The notes under the pieces: model-generated
Seen by the model: only the letters and a program-made list of their open reading frames with translations
Databases searched by the model: none
Told to the model about the DNA's origin: nothing
Made by a program: the position numbers and the translations under genes
NCBI GenBank assembly: GCA_023421505.1
Contig: JAEZTJ010000098.1
Coordinates: 1-55,471 of the forward strand
Reading direction: 5' to 3'
DNA from: Bacillota bacterium
Lineage (GTDB): Bacteria; Bacillota; Clostridia; Lachnospirales; Lachnospiraceae
DNA length: 55,471 nt
Shown: positions 53,831 through 55,471 of the stretch, in pieces
How the letters are laid out: every line of letters begins with the position of its first letter
Numbering within the stretch: position 1 is the first letter of the stretch

Positions 53831-54049
53831 TATAAATTCCCCAATAGTTTATAGTAGCGCTAAACGCTACAAATTGCAGGGTGCTTACGGCTTTTGATGT
53901 TCGTAAGTACTCTGCAAGGAAGTTAAAAGTGAAAGATTTTTCAAATCTTTCACTCAGCAAGTTTGTGTCTGCGCTGCGCACACAAACTTGAGATGCACAA
54001 AAAGCAGCGCAGGAATGGGGAAAAAAATGATGAGAAAAGAGGTAGAGCA
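53831..54049 (+). repeat. Stacked-hairpin leader cassette upstream of the duplicated-domain lipoprotein
   Basis: Four hairpins follow one another: GTAGCG/CGCTAC, TTGCAG.../...CTGCAA with CTTACG/CGTAAG, GTGAAAGAT/ATCTTTCAC (53929-53953) and AAGTTTGTGT/ACACAAACTT (53959-53989). The last two and the following GAGATGCACAA and AGCGCAGGAATGGGG are nearly the same as 46890-46980. No convincing left copy of the 18-mer is present. Confidence 0.7.
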
Positions 54050-54053
54050 ATGA
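54027..54053 (+). CDS. Possible 8-codon leader peptide coupled to the lipoprotein gene
   Basis: GGAATGGGG of the leader cassette is followed by ATG 54027, which reads MMRKEVEQ and stops at TGA 54051-54053. That stop overlaps the lipoprotein ATG as ATGA. It could couple translation, or be a by-product of where the cassette sits. Confidence 0.3.
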   Translation: MMRKEVEQ

Positions 54054-55294
54054 AAAACAAGAAAAGCATCGCAGGTATAATCATTCTATTCATGATAGTA
54101 GTATTATTTTCAGCCTGCAAAAAGAAAGAATACTATTCCGATGATTATGCAATGAAAGAGGTTAAACTATGTACCACCAATACCAACAGTGTTGATTTTA
54201 TGAAAGGCTTCTCGATGCAGGGAACCATCGGAGAGTTGATTGATCAGGAGGATATCTATTCTGTTGCCATGTGCTATACAACTGCTAATTTAGAGGAGGT
54301 TAAGAAATTCTTCCAATCTGCTCCTTATAATGATCCGGAAAGCTTTACAGCAGAAATTGAAGCCCTTGACCTTGATGGTAAAATCCGTAATTTGACTGAA
54401 GACAAAAAAGCTTATTTAGACGGCGCTGTAGATAATCCAATCCGTTTTTATGGAGACGGAATAGACTTAATAAATGGCGGTTCTTTATTACAAAATGCCG
54501 GAGAGTATCATTTTTATCTGGTAACGCTCGGATATGAGAAGGCACTTTGGGTAGGCGAAGCGGATAAGACCTTTACTATGGAGCAGGCAGCAATCGATAC
54601 AGCCAATGAATTTAAAAAAGCATTTGAGGTAATACAAGAAGCTACTTTGTTACCGGATAGAGATGCTGCTTCCATAACGCAAGAGGAGAAGACAGCAGCA
54701 GCGAAGGAATACTATACGGGCCTAGTGGATGAGTTAATGCTAGACATAGCCACTGAGGTAGTATATGGCGAGGACGAGAGCTATCCGGATGACTATGAAG
54801 TGACGCTTAAAAAGGGGGAGGTTAGCTCCACAACCTATGTCACTGTACATTTTGGTAAGGTAACAGATCCGAATGCTGAGCTCTATGATATTATACTTCT
54901 AAGCTCCGATGCTTCCAATAAGGATGACCAGATGATGAAGGGCTTTCAATTAGGCTTTAGAAGTAATGCGGAGCTTGTGACAGGTGATAATACAAAGGGT
55001 TATATCATGTTTTATTCAACCTCTGATCTTGCAGCTGTAACCACTGCTCTTGCTGACTTAAGCTATGCAGATATTGAAGAACTGGATACGGCAGGAAAGG
55101 TTAAGCTAATCACCGATTTAACTTATGCAGATGGGGCAGGTAATACTTACTATTCCGATGCGGTTGATCTTATTTCGGGAACCAGCCTGATTGATACAGC
55201 CGGAGAATATCATTTCTATACTGCTACTTTATCCTCAGACGATAATAATGTAGTACGTTATATCGGAGAAGCGGATACGACTTTTACAAAATAA
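54050..55294 (+). CDS. Lipoprotein of unknown function with duplicated domain
   Basis: A 414-residue lipoprotein with lipobox FSAC (C23). I recognise no family. Two homologous units are visible: residues 37-176 and 278-414. Both contain MKGF near the start, DLI(N/S)GxSL with AGEYHFY in the second half, and end in GEAD(K/T)TFT. A 100-residue acidic, helical linker joins them. AAGAGG precedes ATG 54050. It sits downstream of the isoaspartyl-peptide genes behind the same hairpin cassette as the binding protein, so it may be a surface partner of that system, but this is inference. Confidence 0.8.
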   Translation: MKNKKSIAGIIILFMIVVLFSACKKKEYYSDDYAMKEVKLCTTNTNSVDFMKGFSMQGTIGELIDQEDIYSVAMCYTTANLEEVKKFFQSAPYNDPESFTAEIEALDLDGKIRNLTEDKKAYLDGAVDNPIRFYGDGIDLINGGSLLQNAGEYHFYLVTLGYEKALWVGEADKTFTMEQAAIDTANEFKKAFEVIQEATLLPDRDAASITQEEKTAAAKEYYTGLVDELMLDIATEVVYGEDESYPDDYEVTLKKGEVSSTTYVTVHFGKVTDPNAELYDIILLSSDASNKDDQMMKGFQLGFRSNAELVTGDNTKGYIMFYSTSDLAAVTTALADLSYADIEELDTAGKVKLITDLTYADGAGNTYYSDAVDLISGTSLIDTAGEYHFYTATLSSDDNNVVRYIGEADTTFTK

Positions 55295-55304
55295 TCCTTA
55301 AATA

Positions 55305-55341
55305 AACAGGGGCTTTTGCAGATGACTGCAAGGCCCCTGTT
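55305..55341 (+). terminator. Terminator-like hairpin before the second intron
   Basis: AACAGGGGC and GCCCCTGTT pair, with an inner stem TTGCAG/CTGCAA. It follows the lipoprotein stop by 10 bases, and the intron starts 5 bases after it. Confidence 0.7.
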
Positions 55342-55346
55342 ATGAA

Positions 55347-55471
55347 GTGCGCCCGGCGAGCGCACGTTTCAACGGGTGTAAGTCCCGAGTCCACCCGGTA
55401 GTGGGAAGGACATAGCCAATGGCAAGGGTGTCGTGGGTGACCGCGAATCTGAAGGAAGCCGGATGGCAAAT
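55347..55471 (+). mobile_element. 5' end of a second group IIC intron (runs off the window)
   Basis: GTGCGCCCGGCGAGCGCAC and the following GGGTGTAAGTCCCGAG, CCCGGTAGTGGGAAGG, GGCAAGGGTGTCG and GAATCTGAAGGAAGCCGG align with the first 125 bases of the intron at 2316. Roughly four in five bases agree, so it is a related but distinct intron. It lies in the same orientation and also directly after a terminator hairpin. Confidence 0.85.

Overview
The window reads as a low-GC, anaerobic, spore-forming and motile member of the Clostridia, most like Lachnospiraceae. The evidence is a rubrerythrin, a YtvI-type sporulation membrane protein, a PdaA-type spore-cortex deacetylase, two methyl-accepting chemotaxis proteins, frequent TTG starts behind strong AGGAGG sites, and group IIC introns. 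The species assignment is inference; no rRNA or tRNA gene was seen.

Layout. 1-2240: end of a YtvI/AI-2E permease gene, a secreted GH25 muramidase, and a NifX/NifB-type small protein. 2262-4220: an intrinsic terminator followed by a complete group IIC intron with its reverse transcriptase. Right of the intron is a 15-codon stub that looks like the start of a TetR regulator, facing a cysteine hydrolase. The two intron flanks therefore do not form one obvious ancestral site, and the left flank looks more GC-rich. 5249-7317: an XRE regulator and MATE exporter pair. 7644-20097: a sugar or polyol sensing, uptake and oxidation locus, with a Cache chemoreceptor, an orphan family-1 binding lipoprotein, a YesM/YesN-type two-component pair, an RbsA/RbsC/RbsB-type ABC transporter and a zinc polyol dehydrogenase. 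20445-31277: mixed metabolic and stress genes (HD hydrolase, EFR1-type ferredoxin, SDR behind a MerR-type promoter, cupin, rubrerythrin, DUF1858, OmpR-type two-component system, secreted protein, C39-like protease, DUF2000, PdaA). 31294-34226: an ABC exporter and a TerC protein. 34362-40824: a chemoreceptor, then a compact operon of an isoprenylcysteine-methyltransferase-like membrane protein, a GH3-family adenylating enzyme and a membrane GAF/GGDEF/HD-GYP protein. 40841-44105 (minus strand): an ECF sigma factor, a membrane protein and a two-gene ABC transporter. 44565-53830: an RpiR regulator, isoaspartyl dipeptidase, complete Opp-type transporter with fused ATPases, and cyanophycinase-family peptidase, together a coherent isoaspartyl-peptide (cyanophycin fragment) import and degradation locus. 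A duplicated-domain lipoprotein follows, then a terminator and the 5' end of a second group IIC intron.

Two families of small non-coding repeats stand out. One is a MITE-like element of about 146-151 bp at 27806 and 33241, with terminal inverted repeats and 11-12 bp flanking direct repeats; reduced or decayed relatives lie at 11384, 18921 and 20367. The other is a stacked-hairpin 5' leader cassette directly upstream of start codons (13250, 22660, 46835, 53831, with a related array at 45453). In two copies the hairpins sit between near-identical 17-18 bp repeats that contain the ribosome binding site, and the copy at 22660 looks like the empty form. I consider these leaders, the isoaspartyl locus and the GH3/c-di-GMP operon the most interesting content.
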